A stretch of DNA of 64,000 nt from Prorocentrum cordatum. Its lineage: Eukaryota; Sar; Dinophyceae; Prorocentrales; Prorocentraceae. Both the position numbers and the translations under genes were made by a program. Shown here one piece after another: positions 10,464 through 21,003 of this stretch. The stretch is from positions 93,771-157,770 of the forward strand of contig CAUYUJ010012125.1 in the NCBI GenBank assembly GCA_963575745.1. The letters run 5' to 3'. The notes below the pieces were generated by a model. The model ran no database searches. It saw nothing but the letters and a program-made list of their open reading frames with translations, and was not told the origin of the DNA. Position 1 is the first letter of the stretch. Every line of letters starts with the position of its first letter.

Positions 10464-11099
10464 GGGCAGCGCCTGCCAGCGCGGCTACACGAATGGCGCG
10501 CGCCATGCGCAGACCACTCGATGTGAGTGCTATGCGTCAGCCTGGTGTGACGGGCTGTGCGGCCATCAAGCTGACAGGAAGTCCCATGGGCGGAATGTCA
10601 GCTGTGGCCTCCCGTGCACTGACAGCACGCACCATGCGCAGATGCACGGAATGTCAGGGTTAACGAGGGGCGCCCAAAGAACAGCACGTACTATGCACAC
10701 GTTGCTCCTAGGTCGCGTCCTGGCTGCATGGGCCCGCCTCCGCTGGGCGGAGAGCACGGCGTGTCTCCTGCTAGTGGCCACTACTGCTCTAGCCCGCCGC
10801 CGTCAACCTGTACTCCAGCCCACGCGTCTCCACCGTGTGCGGCGCGCCCGCGTGGATGGACCTTGGTGCTGTGCTGGTGCCTATTCACCCTGTTCGAGGT
10901 GGATTCTGCTGGAGCCCCCGACAGCGGTGGGTCAGCAAGCCCCCGACTGGTCAGCCACAAAATCTGCCCACACTCGGTGGCTGACCAGTCCGCGGGCATG
11001 CTCCGCAACTGGCGGACAGCACCACCTCGATACCGAGCTGGCGACAGCGACGCTAGCACGCCAGAGGGTCGCGGTCCCTTTGTGCAGGGCCCCAGCACG

Positions 11100-11860
11100 G
11101 CCATGCCTGATGCTAGCGACGCGCGCTGTCAGGTGGCGGCCAAGCTGGTCACGGTCAACCCTGGCTCGCACGGGCCACTTCTCAGTTTCCTGCCGCACTT
11201 CCTCGGCAAGGTGGCGGCGGTCCAGGAGACGCAGGTGGTCGACCAGCGGCTTGGGGTCGTTCAATCTGCTGCGCGCGATGCAGGTTGGCACGGCCTCTGG
11301 GCTCCTGCCGAGGAGACGGGAGGAGCGTCCGCGGCGTCGCGCTCGAGTGGAGTCTGCGTGCTCGCGCCTACCAACGTGATGGTCACGATGCCCCCCCGAC
11401 GGGGATCATGCCGTCTTTCCACATCATGTTGCGGCAGCTCATGTTCACTGGGGTGTCCCTGGTGGTCTGATTGTCGTCAGCGTGTACTTGGTTCAGGGCA
11501 TCGGCGTCACAGGCCAACCTCTCGATCCTATGGGCGCTCGCGAAACGCGTGGCGGCGTGGAACGCACGCGGCCTCGAATGGATCATCGGGGGCGACTTGA
11601 ACGCCGACGGCCAGAGTATCAACATTGGTGACTGGGTTGGATCCTTGCCAGGCACTCTCCTCCAGCCGTCGGTCTCTACGTGCGTTACCTCCAACGGAGT
11701 GTCCACCATCGACTACTTCTTGGCGGCCAGCAACCTCGCGTCCCGTGTCTCTCGCCAGCCCGAGGTGATACATGCATGTGGGAGCATTCCCACACCCCAC
11801 TACGCTGTGTGTCTGGAGCTGCATGGGCATGACGCGCCGACGTGGTGCCGCGTCCCCGAT
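11100..11860 (+). pseudogene. LINE-2 APE/EEP-type endonuclease, frameshifted
   Basis: The N-terminal half lies in the frame of 10728-11600, with FLGKVAAVQETQVVDQR (the Gln-Glu catalytic/metal motif of the EEP fold). The C-terminal half lies in another frame (11471-12157), with WIIGGDLNADGQ (the GGDxN motif), STIDYFLAASNLA (conserved Asp) and TPHYAV in place of the terminal S-D-H motif. The enzyme would nick target DNA to prime reverse transcription. A frameshift falls around 11360-11480, and loss of the SDH aspartate suggests inactivation even without it. Confidence 0.7.
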
Positions 11861-12383
11861 GAGCCTCGACCGCTGCTTGCTGTCCCCCCTGTTGGCTGCG
11901 CTCGTTTTCCCTTTCCTTGGCATACTTTGGATGGCCCATTTGCGCTAGCAGCCACCGCGCCGCACAAGGTTGCTGGCACGGACCATGTCCAGTTCAGGCC
12001 CGATCGGGACCGATGCAGGTCCGTCGATCACTTTGGTCCATTCGGCAAAATTGAGCGCGATCGATCGGGGCGCGCGGGCCCACGTTACCGCCGCCGGACC
12101 AGGGCCCATGGACAGGCCGTCGGCGAGGCAAGGGGACTCCGTTCTGCAGGGCATTGACTACGAGATCGCAGGCAATCGCGACAAAATTACAAAATTGGCC
12201 CCAGAGCCAACCGCTTCGTCGGGCACCACGGCCCCCCCAAGGTGAAGCGGCGGCAGCTGCGGCGGGGGCCACCTCGCAAGCGGCTGTACCACGACACCAC
12301 AGTCTGGGCTTGGGCTACTGCGGCACGCTGGGCTTACTCACCTTCGTGCAGAGCGTGATCGGGCCCAGCGTTTCTGTCACCGG

Positions 12384-14885
12384 TTGAATGCGGCGGCGGC
12401 GCATGCGTCTCCAGCTCCCCGGCAGCTGCAGAAGACGGCCAGCGTGTTCTACGACATCCTCTGCTTCCTGAGCTCCATTGTCGGGCAGGATAAAGTCCTG
12501 ACCAAAATCGACCCCTGCTACCACCTGTTCTTCCTGCGCGGGCTGGACGGGCTGATTGCGGAGGACTTTGATGACATGGTAGATGCCATCGTGGGCCGCG
12601 CGGAGGACCTCACTGCCGCGGCTCGCGGCGCGTCGGAGAGAGCCTGGCGCAGCTGGGCTCAGGCGACCTTCAATGGGGGAGCGAAGGCTGCCCATGCTGC
12701 ATCCAAGGTCAGGGCGCAGCAGGGACTCGTTGCCCCCGAGGCCGACGCCCAGCCATGCATCCTCGCGGACCGCACCATGGACGAGTGGAAGCGGATCTGG
12801 GCGACCCATGGGCTGGAAGAGCTGCCTCTACCCAGGGGTGCACCTACGTGGGAGGAGCTGCCTAGCCTGACGGTCCATGACCTACGGCAGGCCATCCGAC
12901 CGTTCTCGCTCGCCACCGCCTCGGGGCCCACCCTCATTCCACCCAGGGCGCTCGAGCACTTATCGGATGAGGCCCTCAGTAGGTTGACGCAGATGTTCGA
13001 GGTCTTTAAGCTGCACTTACGGTTTCCCTCAGAGCGCCTGCATAGTGAGATGGCCCGTCTCCCTCAGCAAGATGGTGGCCACGGGCTGATTGTGCTTAGC
13101 CATGCTCTCATACGAGTTCGGGCAAAAGAACAGCGATGGCTGTCGGCAGAGTGGCAGCGACATCATAATTGCGACGAAATGTGGGGGACTCGAGGCAGCC
13201 ACACATCCACGGCCTCGGCTTCCGCTCACAATCTCGAGCAAGAGGTGGGAAGCCTAATCGGCGACCACACTTGTACCATCCTCCTTGACATGGTGAAATG
13301 CTTTGATATGGTGACCCCCCATGCGCTCATGCGGGAGGCACGGGAACTGGGTTGCCCGACGCGCCCGGCCTGGATGCTGCTGCAGCTCTACCAGCAGCCA
13401 CGGCGCATCAAGGCGCACGGCAGCCTCTCGTGCTCCTTCGTCGCCTTTCAGGGGGTGCTGGCGGGGTGCACACATGCCACCTACCTCATCTACCTGCTGA
13501 CGCACCGTGTCCTCCAGCGGGCCACCAGGGTCGCGCCGACAATCAAACCGCGTTCGCTGGTGGGCGACATCGGCCTGCAGATGGTTTCCCCCGACATCGG
13601 TGATGTCAAGCTGCCGCTGCGCGCTGCGACGGCGCTCGCTGCAGAGGCCAGGGACCTCGGGCTTATTCTCCAACCTGCTGAGTCCGCGGTAGTGGCTGGA
13701 ACAGCGCAGGTCCGCCCCGCGGTGCGCGGGGCCCAGCGGCGGCTGCCTCGGGCGGCGCCCCAAGCCCGACACATGCGCAACCTCGGCCACGAGCTGCATG
13801 GCCCTCGAGTGCAAAGGAAGGTTGAGAAGAAGCGCATGACGGCCGCGCGGGAGCGCAAGCACCGCCTCCTCATGCTGCGTCGCGCGGCAGGGCGCAAGGC
13901 CCCCACCCAGCGGCGGACTGGGCCCATGCCGCCCGCAGGGCGCGGCGCTGGGGTGCCGGGGTTGGTGGGCGCGCCCCTGCGTGAGATGCGCAACTTGGCC
14001 GCGGTGCTAGACGGGCGCAGTGACAAACACCACGCGGGCGCCACGGCATACCTCCTTGCTGGCCCTTCGGAGGAGTACGACCCCATCTATCATGCCACGC
14101 TGGACCTGGTCTTGAACTGCGCCGCCTGGATTTGGGATGGGCGCGCGTTACCTAGCCGCCTTCAAAGGGCTTGGACAGCGCCCCATGACCGGCTTGCCCC
14201 CATCAGTTGGGCCAGTGCCAAAAGCCCCCTGGCCGCGACGCGGTTGACGCTCAGGCGGCCAGCCTGGGACACGAAAGCGCCGCACGTCTTGCAGGACGAC
14301 CTGGGCAACCAGCGCGACCTGCACCGCGCGCGCCCCGCTGACCCGCGCCCGTTTTTGGCGCAAGGCGCGCGGCGCTGGCAGCACGACCGCCTCGCCAGCC
14401 ACATGCACCCCCACGCCCGTGCGCCCATCTGGCACCGCGGGCCCAGGCGCGCGGTCAAGGGCGCCCGCGCCGCAAGGCAACTGGGAGCGTTACAGGCTCT
14501 ATGGTCTGACAACATACCCATGCCGATCCGCGGGGACATGAAGCTCGACATGCCCATGCGCCCTTGTCAGGCTTGCGGGAAGGCCCTTGCGCTCGATGAC
14601 TGCTGGGGCCATGTCTTCTTGGAACGCCCCGCGCCGCCGACCCCCCCCCCCGCAGGGGGGCTGCGACCCGTGGGGCAGGGGCCGACGGGCCATGTCCAAG
14701 GCCTGCGACAGGCGCAGAACCCTGAAATACAGCAGTGCTCAGCAGGGCTTCGGCGACCTGCGCCAGCACGCCCGCGACAACCTTGCGAGTCGGGCCAACC
14801 CGACCCTGCCGACCCTGCCGACCCGACCCAGCACCATGGAGGCCGAGGACGACTTCTTTCCAGGCTTCGGGCAAGGGGTCGATGA
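12384..14885 (+). pseudogene. LINE-2 reverse transcriptase and linker, 833-residue open frame
   Basis: A long continuous frame. Residues near 13275-13320 give motif A (TILLDMVKCFDMV). 13430-13490 gives motif B (FQGVLAGCTHATYLIYLL). 13557-13571 gives motif C as L-V-G-D-I, where [FY]-x-D-D is expected, so one catalytic Asp is replaced. The thumb region follows (LGLILQPAESAVVAG, then HMRNLGHELHG). The linker YDPIYHATLDLVLNCAAWIW is shared with LINE-3. A zinc-like CQACGKALALDDCWGH lies near 14560-14610. The last 80 residues are Pro/Gly-rich and probably out of frame. The ORF is open, but the motif C change argues against activity. Confidence 0.7.
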
Positions 14886-15151
14886 AGAGGTCGACCTTGC
14901 GCCACCCGATGTGTGCGACGGCCATCAGGAGAAGGCGCGGCTGGACGCGCAGAGTGTCCGCTGTGCGCCACCGGTTGCTTCGGAACAGAGTGACCCGTTG
15001 CCCCCTGCGGCGGCGGTTCCAGCCTCGGCGCCCGATGCACCACGCGGGCGCGGCGGGCCCGAGACGGCGACGCCAACGCTGAATGGCCGCGGCATCTTCC
15101 ACCTCCCCCTAGCACTGGCTGAGGTGAGCGACCAACCTATCCAAGCGGGTC

Positions 15152-16489
15152 TTGAATCAGGCACGCCGAACCTCGAGCAGTCCTTCCTCGTTTTTTGGCA
15201 TACCCGAGCCCCCCGCTTATCTGCCGCGCGCAGATACGCGGAGGCACGGTGTCTGCCTTCGGGGCGACGCCCATGGCATGTGGGGCCCCTTTCTTACACC
15301 GACGGGTCTGGTTACGACTCAGGTGTTCCCGAGGTGCGGAGATGTGGACAAGCTGTTGCGCAGCTTGATCCATATTCTTGGCTCCCAGTTAGGGCGCCGT
15401 TTGGGCCCCTTCCGTACTTGGCGCAGACTGTCGGCCGAGCTGAGAGGCACGCGACGAGGGAGGGGCTCGACGCTCTCCCTGACCACCAGCGCTTCGTCAC
15501 TGACCTGCTGGCGCTCGCCCAGGAAGGAGAGCGCCGGTGTCCCGAGCTCGAGCAGGGTCGCGCCGAGCGTGCTCGAGCGTGGCGGGCATCTTCGCGGCCA
15601 GCCGCAGGCGCACCCTGCGGGACCCCCCCCCCCCCCCCCAAGTTCCGACGGACGCCAGCGCGCAGGTCCTTGGGGGAGCTCACGGGCACAGAGCCGCAGC
15701 TGGGCAAACTACTTCGCGCGCTGCGGCGCGGCCTCTCACGCGCTGGCTGGGTCGGTTGCTGAGGCGGCAACAGCTGCGCTGAAACGGCACCGCAAGGTCC
15801 TGCAGATCATTTCGCGGGCGGCACTGCAGGCGGCGGCTCGCAAACAATGGGGATGCGACGTGGAGGCCCCCAGGCCACCTCGCGAGCAGGCCAGGCCCAT
15901 TGTGGCGGCACGCAGTACGGACCACGTCCTTGCTCACTGCGCCAGCCTCGGGCGGCGCCGATGCACCCAATGCGGGGTCACGGCCGCAGCGGACTCCCCC
16001 CTCGAGTCGCTGCTAGCTGGATATCATCGCGTACGTCGCCCTTCGCGCGTTGCCAGAGCTCTCGACGCCGAGTACTTCCGCGCCCTCGGCGAGGGCTGGG
16101 TTCTCTGCAGCGACCAGAGGGCTGTCATGGCACTGGGCGCGGCCTTGGCGCTCGAAGGGAGCTCACAGCCCCCGGCCCTCGTAGCCTTGTTGCCACCTGC
16201 CCTGGCCGAGGAGGTCGGAGACGCCTTCGCTGCGCTTGGGCACGACGTGTTCAGGGGTAACAATGCTTACTGTCGCAGGCGCTGCGGGTATCACTGTGCT
16301 GCGGGAGATGTCCGCACAGTGCGGAAGCTCGGCTTGAGGTGCGATGGGCTCTCGCCCAACGAGTCCACGCGCCGCAACCAGCAAGATGCGATCAGGCGCG
16401 TCGAGAAGGGCCTGGCGCCCCGTGCCCGACGTACCCCAGCAGCGCCGCCCCCGCAGGGGGGCTCCTCTTGCAGCCACGCGGCGCGTTGA
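15152..16489 (+). pseudogene. LINE-2 RNase H and C-terminal domain, two frames
   Basis: RNase H appears in the frame of 14587-15762: SYTDGSGYDSGVPEVRRCGQ (motif I, about 15290), AQTVGRAERHATREGL (motif II Glu, about 15420) and HQRFVTDLL (motif III Asp, about 15490). The C-terminal domain appears in the frame of 15152-16489 from about 15700: AEAATAALKRHRKVLQII, a Cys-rich CTQCGV and CRRRCGYHC, and a Leu/Ala-rich tail ending at TGA about 16487. A run of Cs at 15625-15640 marks a likely slippage point between the two frames. Confidence 0.65.
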
Positions 16490-16494
16490 TCGAC

Positions 16495-16740
16495 CATGTC
16501 GTGATTCGCTGCCTTTTCCGCGGTCGGCTGGTGGCACGGCGTCTTCTTCGGTGGCGACGCCTCCTTCGTCGGCGGTAGGTTGGCCTGCGTCCACGGCCTT
16601 GGGGGGCGATTTCTTCCAGTTGCTCTCCTTCTACATTGCCTCCTGCTCTTACGGCACCGTGCCGTGAGTAGGCGGCGCCAGGGGGTAGTCCGTCGCGCGC
16701 CCGCGTGCGCAGCGGGAGACCTTCATGAGACGCTGCGCTT
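16495..16740. other. No recognisable gene; sequence downstream of LINE-2
   Basis: GC-rich sequence with only short open frames; presumably the LINE-2 3' flank. I see no coding or RNA feature. Confidence 0.4.
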
Positions 16741-17699
<959 letters not shown>

Positions 17700-17700
<1 letters not shown>

Positions 17701-18010
17701 TGCTGTTGCTCCTGCTTCTCCTCGATCCTCCTCGCGGCGTGCGGCTGTGGGCGCGGGAACTGCTGCGCGGCGCTGCCCCGGCCCCCCTTCTGGCGGCCTT
17801 CGCGGCTGGGGGGGGCGAAGACAAGAGCAGACGACCACGAGATCGTTGGGGCGGCGACAAAGAAATTCCCATCGTACTGAAGGACCACATCCCAGAAATA
17901 ATGTCGAGCACCCGGAAGAGTGTCGAAACGAAACAGTGTCGAAGAAATGTCTCCCAGGGCCCGACACGTGAAAACCCTCCAACATGGGTACTTTCCTGGT
18001 GCTCGAAGGT
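17700..18010. other. Unique sequence with no gene recognised
   Basis: Moderately GC-rich single-copy sequence between the TCC array and the foldback element. No conserved protein is visible in six frames. Confidence 0.4.
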
Positions 18011-18011
18011 T

Positions 18012-18191
18012 TCGGCGGCGAGCGAGGGGGGAAAGTAAGAAGGAAAAGGCCTTCTCAGAAGACGGCGGGATTTCTCAGAAGCGTGCTGTGTACTCCGGGA
18101 AGGCCAAGAACACTTCTCAGAAGGCCGGGGGACCTCCGAGCCTTCTGAGAAGGACTTCTCCTTCTCATTTCCCGCCCTTGCTCGCCGCCGA
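18012..18191. mobile_element. Foldback element family FB1, copy 1
   Basis: The ends TCGGCGGCGAGCGAGG and CTTGCTCGCCGCCGA are inverted repeats, followed inward by AGTAAGAAGGA and TCCTTCTCATT. The interior holds several CTTCTCAGAAG/CTTCTGAGAAG palindromes. The same architecture recurs at 48957-49157 and 51098-51295. It is non-coding. Confidence 0.75.
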
Positions 18192-18333
18192 ATGCCCTGT
18201 TCGCCATGAGCTGTCAGCTCCGCTGCTCGCGCAGTCACCCCGCCCGCACACCCGCAGCTTGGCTTGCAGAGCCCACGCGGCGGACCCCAGGGGGTACCGA
18301 CAAGTTCTGTGGGGGGGAGGGCGGTAGATCCTA

Positions 18334-18505
18334 CAGTCAACCAGGATAGCAAGGATGCGCGGTAAGGATGCAAGGGCCTTGGACGCCCATTTCGAAGCTT
18401 TTCGAGCAGGGCGCGGCCAACGGAAGTGGCCAAGGATGCAGCGAGGAGGCAAGGATGCAAGGTACCCTTGAAAAGGTTGCACATCCTTACTATGCGGGTT
18501 GACTG
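18334..18505. mobile_element. Tc1/mariner-like MITE with TA target duplication
   Basis: The ends are CAGTCAACC (18334-18342) and GGTTGACTG (18497-18505), each flanked by TA (18332-18333 and 18506-18507). Similarity of the arms continues inward (ATAG, then AAGGATG and AAGGG on both sides). CAGT ends and a TA duplication are hallmarks of Tc1/mariner non-autonomous elements. It is 172 bp with no ORF. Confidence 0.7.
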
Positions 18506-18509
18506 TAGT

Positions 18510-18850
18510 GGCTCCAGCCGCTCGGCGCCATGTGGTCCGCGGCCGCCCCTGGCCAACGCCAGGGCGCCCCGCGCACGATCCCCCCCCGCCCAAGCTTCGA
18601 TCGACGAACCTCAGCACGCGCAGTGGCGTCAGCGTGTGCTTGTCCACCGAGGCCCTTCAGCACGACGCAAGTGGCGCAATGAGGGCCAGCACGGGCTGCG
18701 TGCTGTCGGTGGAGTTGGGCGGGCAAACGCAGGAACACCGAGCCACATCACGTCCTGATGGTCATCGAGACGTAGGGCCAACAAGAAACGTGCGCACGTG
18801 CATACACACACCAAAAACACGCAGACGCGTGTGGCGAGCTCCATTCTCTC
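18510..18850. other. Unique sequence with no gene recognised
   Basis: Open frames on both strands here lack conserved motifs. It grades into a pyrimidine-rich tract at about 18850. Confidence 0.4.
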
Positions 18851-19420
18851 CGCCTCCATCCTGCCTGCCTCCCTCCATCTTCTTCTCCTGCCCTATTTCC
18901 ACCCGTTCTCCCTACTCCATCAACCCCTCCTTCCCTTCCCCTGCCTCCTGCACGCCCTACCTCCCTCCCCCCTCCTCCTCTATTTGCCCTATTGGTCCTC
19001 AACCTTCATCGTCCTCCTCCTCCTCCTCCTCCTCCTCCTCCTCCTCCTCCCCCCCTCCTCCCCTCCTCCTCCTCCTCCCTCCTCCTCCTCCTCCTCCTCC
19101 TCTTCCTCCACCTCCACCTCCTTCTCCTCCTGCTCCTGCTCCTCCTCCTCCTCCTCCTCCTCCTCCCCCCTCCTGATCCCATATCTTTCCTCCTCCTTCC
19201 TCCTCCTCCGCTTCCTCCTCCTGGTCCTCTTCCTCCTCTTTCTCCTCCTCCTCCTCCTCCTCCTCCTTCTCCTCCTCCTCATCCTTCCCCGCCCCGCCTC
19301 CTCCCACCTCCACCTTCCCCCTTTGTCATTCCTCCTGCTCCTCCTCCTCCTCCCTCCTCCTCCTCCTCCTCCTCCTCCTCCTCCTCCTCCTCCTCCTCCT
19401 CCTCCTTCATCCCAATCCTC
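18850..19420. repeat. Pyrimidine-rich CTC/TCC array
   Basis: Imperfect to perfect CTC repeats; the purest parts are 19010-19075 and 19345-19405. Low-complexity ORFs run through it on both strands. Confidence 0.9.
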
Positions 19421-19490
19421 CAGTTGCATTTGTTCTACTCCCTCAGGATGACGAGGGCAAGAGCGCACACCATTTGGCAGAGCTCTCCTC

Positions 19491-19604
19491 CCTGCCCTGG
19501 GCCTTGAAGTACACCTCGTCCGCCGCCAGCATGCCGTCGAACCAGGGAAGGAGCTTCTTGGCGCAGTGGTCGGAGTGCACAAACACCGGCGAAGGCGGAA
19601 CGTT
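19491..19604 (-). CDS. Exon or gene fragment of class II fructose-bisphosphate aldolase
   Basis: The minus-strand frame reads PVFVHSDHCAKKLLPWFDGM, then LAADEVYFKAQG. The string xHxDHCAKKLLPWxDG is the signature of class II (FbaA-type, zinc-dependent) aldolase. It includes the catalytic Asp and the zinc-ligand His of the (T/S)DHC motif (GACCACTGC at 19571-19563). Class II aldolase splits fructose 1,6-bisphosphate in glycolysis and gluconeogenesis. Similarity starts abruptly near 19604 and is lost after about 19494, where GGCAGG/GCAGGG could be a non-canonical donor. No other aldolase exon is visible, and a CTC array lies 70 bp downstream. It is either one exon of a gene with huge repeat-filled introns or a stranded fragment. 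The frame runs on to TGA at 19445-19443. Confidence 0.7.
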
Positions 19605-20055
19605 GCGTGCAGTCCGTTCTCGTCGTCCTCCCTCTGGTCATCAGCACCATCATGAACATCGTCGTCGGCATCGTCGCCATCTCCCGTCGTCTACACCGTC
19701 ACTGTCACCTTCTACAGATCATCGCTGCTAATATCACTACAACTATCGCCATCCCCGCCATGATCAGTATTGCGACCATTGGCCTTAACACTGCGCTCAT
19801 ACTATGCATCCAGCCGTTCATCCGTTGCATCCTTCTCCTGTCCTGATGCTCCTCCTCGGAGGGGGCCAGCATTTATCATTCCCTGATGCTACTCCGCGGA
19901 GGGGGAGGGCAACACGTACCGAATAGTGACCAACACTGAGCGCCAAAGGTACAACATCCACGTCCTCCCCCACCTCTTCTTCCGCCTGGCCCCCATTCCC
20001 TCCAGTTCCCGCCTCACCCCTCCTCATCCACTTACTTGTCCTCCGCACCCCGCCT
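19605..20055. other. Unique sequence with no gene recognised
   Basis: AT/GC-mixed sequence containing a short local duplication (TGATGCTCCTCCTCGGAGGGGG and a related copy near 19845-19905). No conserved protein is seen. It could be intron 5' of the aldolase exon. Confidence 0.4.
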
Positions 20056-20420
20056 CCTCCTCCTCCTCTTCCTCCTCATCCTCCTCCTCTTCTTATTCTC
20101 CTTCGACAGCTTATTATTAGTCTTCTGTTTCTTATTATTATTATTATTAGTATTATTAGTACTATAAGTATTAGTACTAGTGTTACGATTATCATTATTA
20201 GTAGTAATATTATTAAAAATATTAATATGATTAATAATATTGTTGGTATTATTAGTATTCTTAGTATTCGTCTTCTTCTTCGTATGCGTCTTCCTCGTAT
20301 TCTTCTAGGTAATAGTAGTATTATCCTTCTTCGTAGTATCAGTATTATTATTATTTCTCCTCCTCATACTCCTCCTCCTCCTCCTCCTCCTCCGCCTCCT
20401 CCTCCGCCTCCTCCTCCTCC
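20056..20420. repeat. CTC then ATT/AGT then CTC arrays at the LTR target site
   Basis: CTC repeats (20056-20105), an AT-rich ATT/AGT/AAT degenerate triplet tract (20115-20358) and again CTC (20360-20420). The LTR element starts at 20421, so its target was the CTC/CCT array that continues at 31175. Confidence 0.9.
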
Positions 20421-20595
20421 TGCAAAACCCAGAGGAGGGTTCTGCACGGGAGCCTGGCAACAGTGATAATGATCGGTCACCTATATACTCCCGAACGGCA
20501 AAGCAGGTCTCAGTAGCTTCGGCCGTTAAACACTTGAGCCAAAGGCAACAGGGTTACTATTCCTCCCCAGTCACCTGAACTCTTTCATGTTAACA
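20421..20595 (-). repeat. 3' LTR of the copia element
   Basis: 175 bp, 172 of 175 identical to 31000-31174. Its outer edge abuts the CTC array. The TATA-like position reads TATATA here. Confidence 0.95.
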
Positions 20596-20604
20596 CCCCC
20601 CCTC
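20596..20604 (-). other. Polypurine tract
   Basis: The minus strand reads GAGGGGGGG immediately upstream of the 3' LTR start, the expected position of the plus-strand primer. Confidence 0.8.
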
Positions 20605-21003
20605 GGACGCCAGTCCGCACTGGCTGACGGGGAAGTGTTTTTAAACGCAAAGACAGGTTAAACCAAGCAGCATGCCGTACACAAATCGTTATAATGCCGA
20701 ATTCGAAAGATCTCGTGACAACGTTTACGAGCACCACGTCTCTCAGACATGCAACATGAGCTCAAGTAAACGTTCTTGCGATTGCAAGTTTAAACGTAGC
20801 ATCCAAAACTTACACGACAGGCTAGCATTTATATGGTTTTGATTGCTTTCGCTTTTTATTCGCCAATACCTGCGGTAACTACAAAAGATGCACATGCACA
20901 CAGATTCAGCTCAACAAGCCACTGCAACACGATTGTTAAGCCGAGTTAAGAGGGGAGATGAGGGAGAGCGTAAAAGAACAGCATGCCGGTCACTGGTCGC
21001 CGT
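20605..21003 (-). other. 3' untranslated region of the copia element
   Basis: About 400 bp between the ORF3 stop and the polypurine tract, with no ORF of note. It is AT-richer than the ORFs and holds TTTTTA and AAATGC tracts but no recognised signal. Confidence 0.6.

Larger units (their letters stand above)
9098..16490 (+). mobile_element. LINE-2: near full-length but frameshifted non-LTR retrotransposon
   Basis: On the plus strand the order is ORF1 with zinc ribbon and coiled coil (9185-10460), a spacer, the APE/EEP endonuclease (11130-11860), RT (12380-13780), linker with zinc motif (14030-14640), RNase H (15280-15500) and a C-terminal domain (15700-16480). Neighbouring domains lie in different frames, so the copy is dead. 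A degenerate spliced-leader-like string lies at 9098-9119. The same domain order occurs in LINE-1. Confidence 0.8.
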
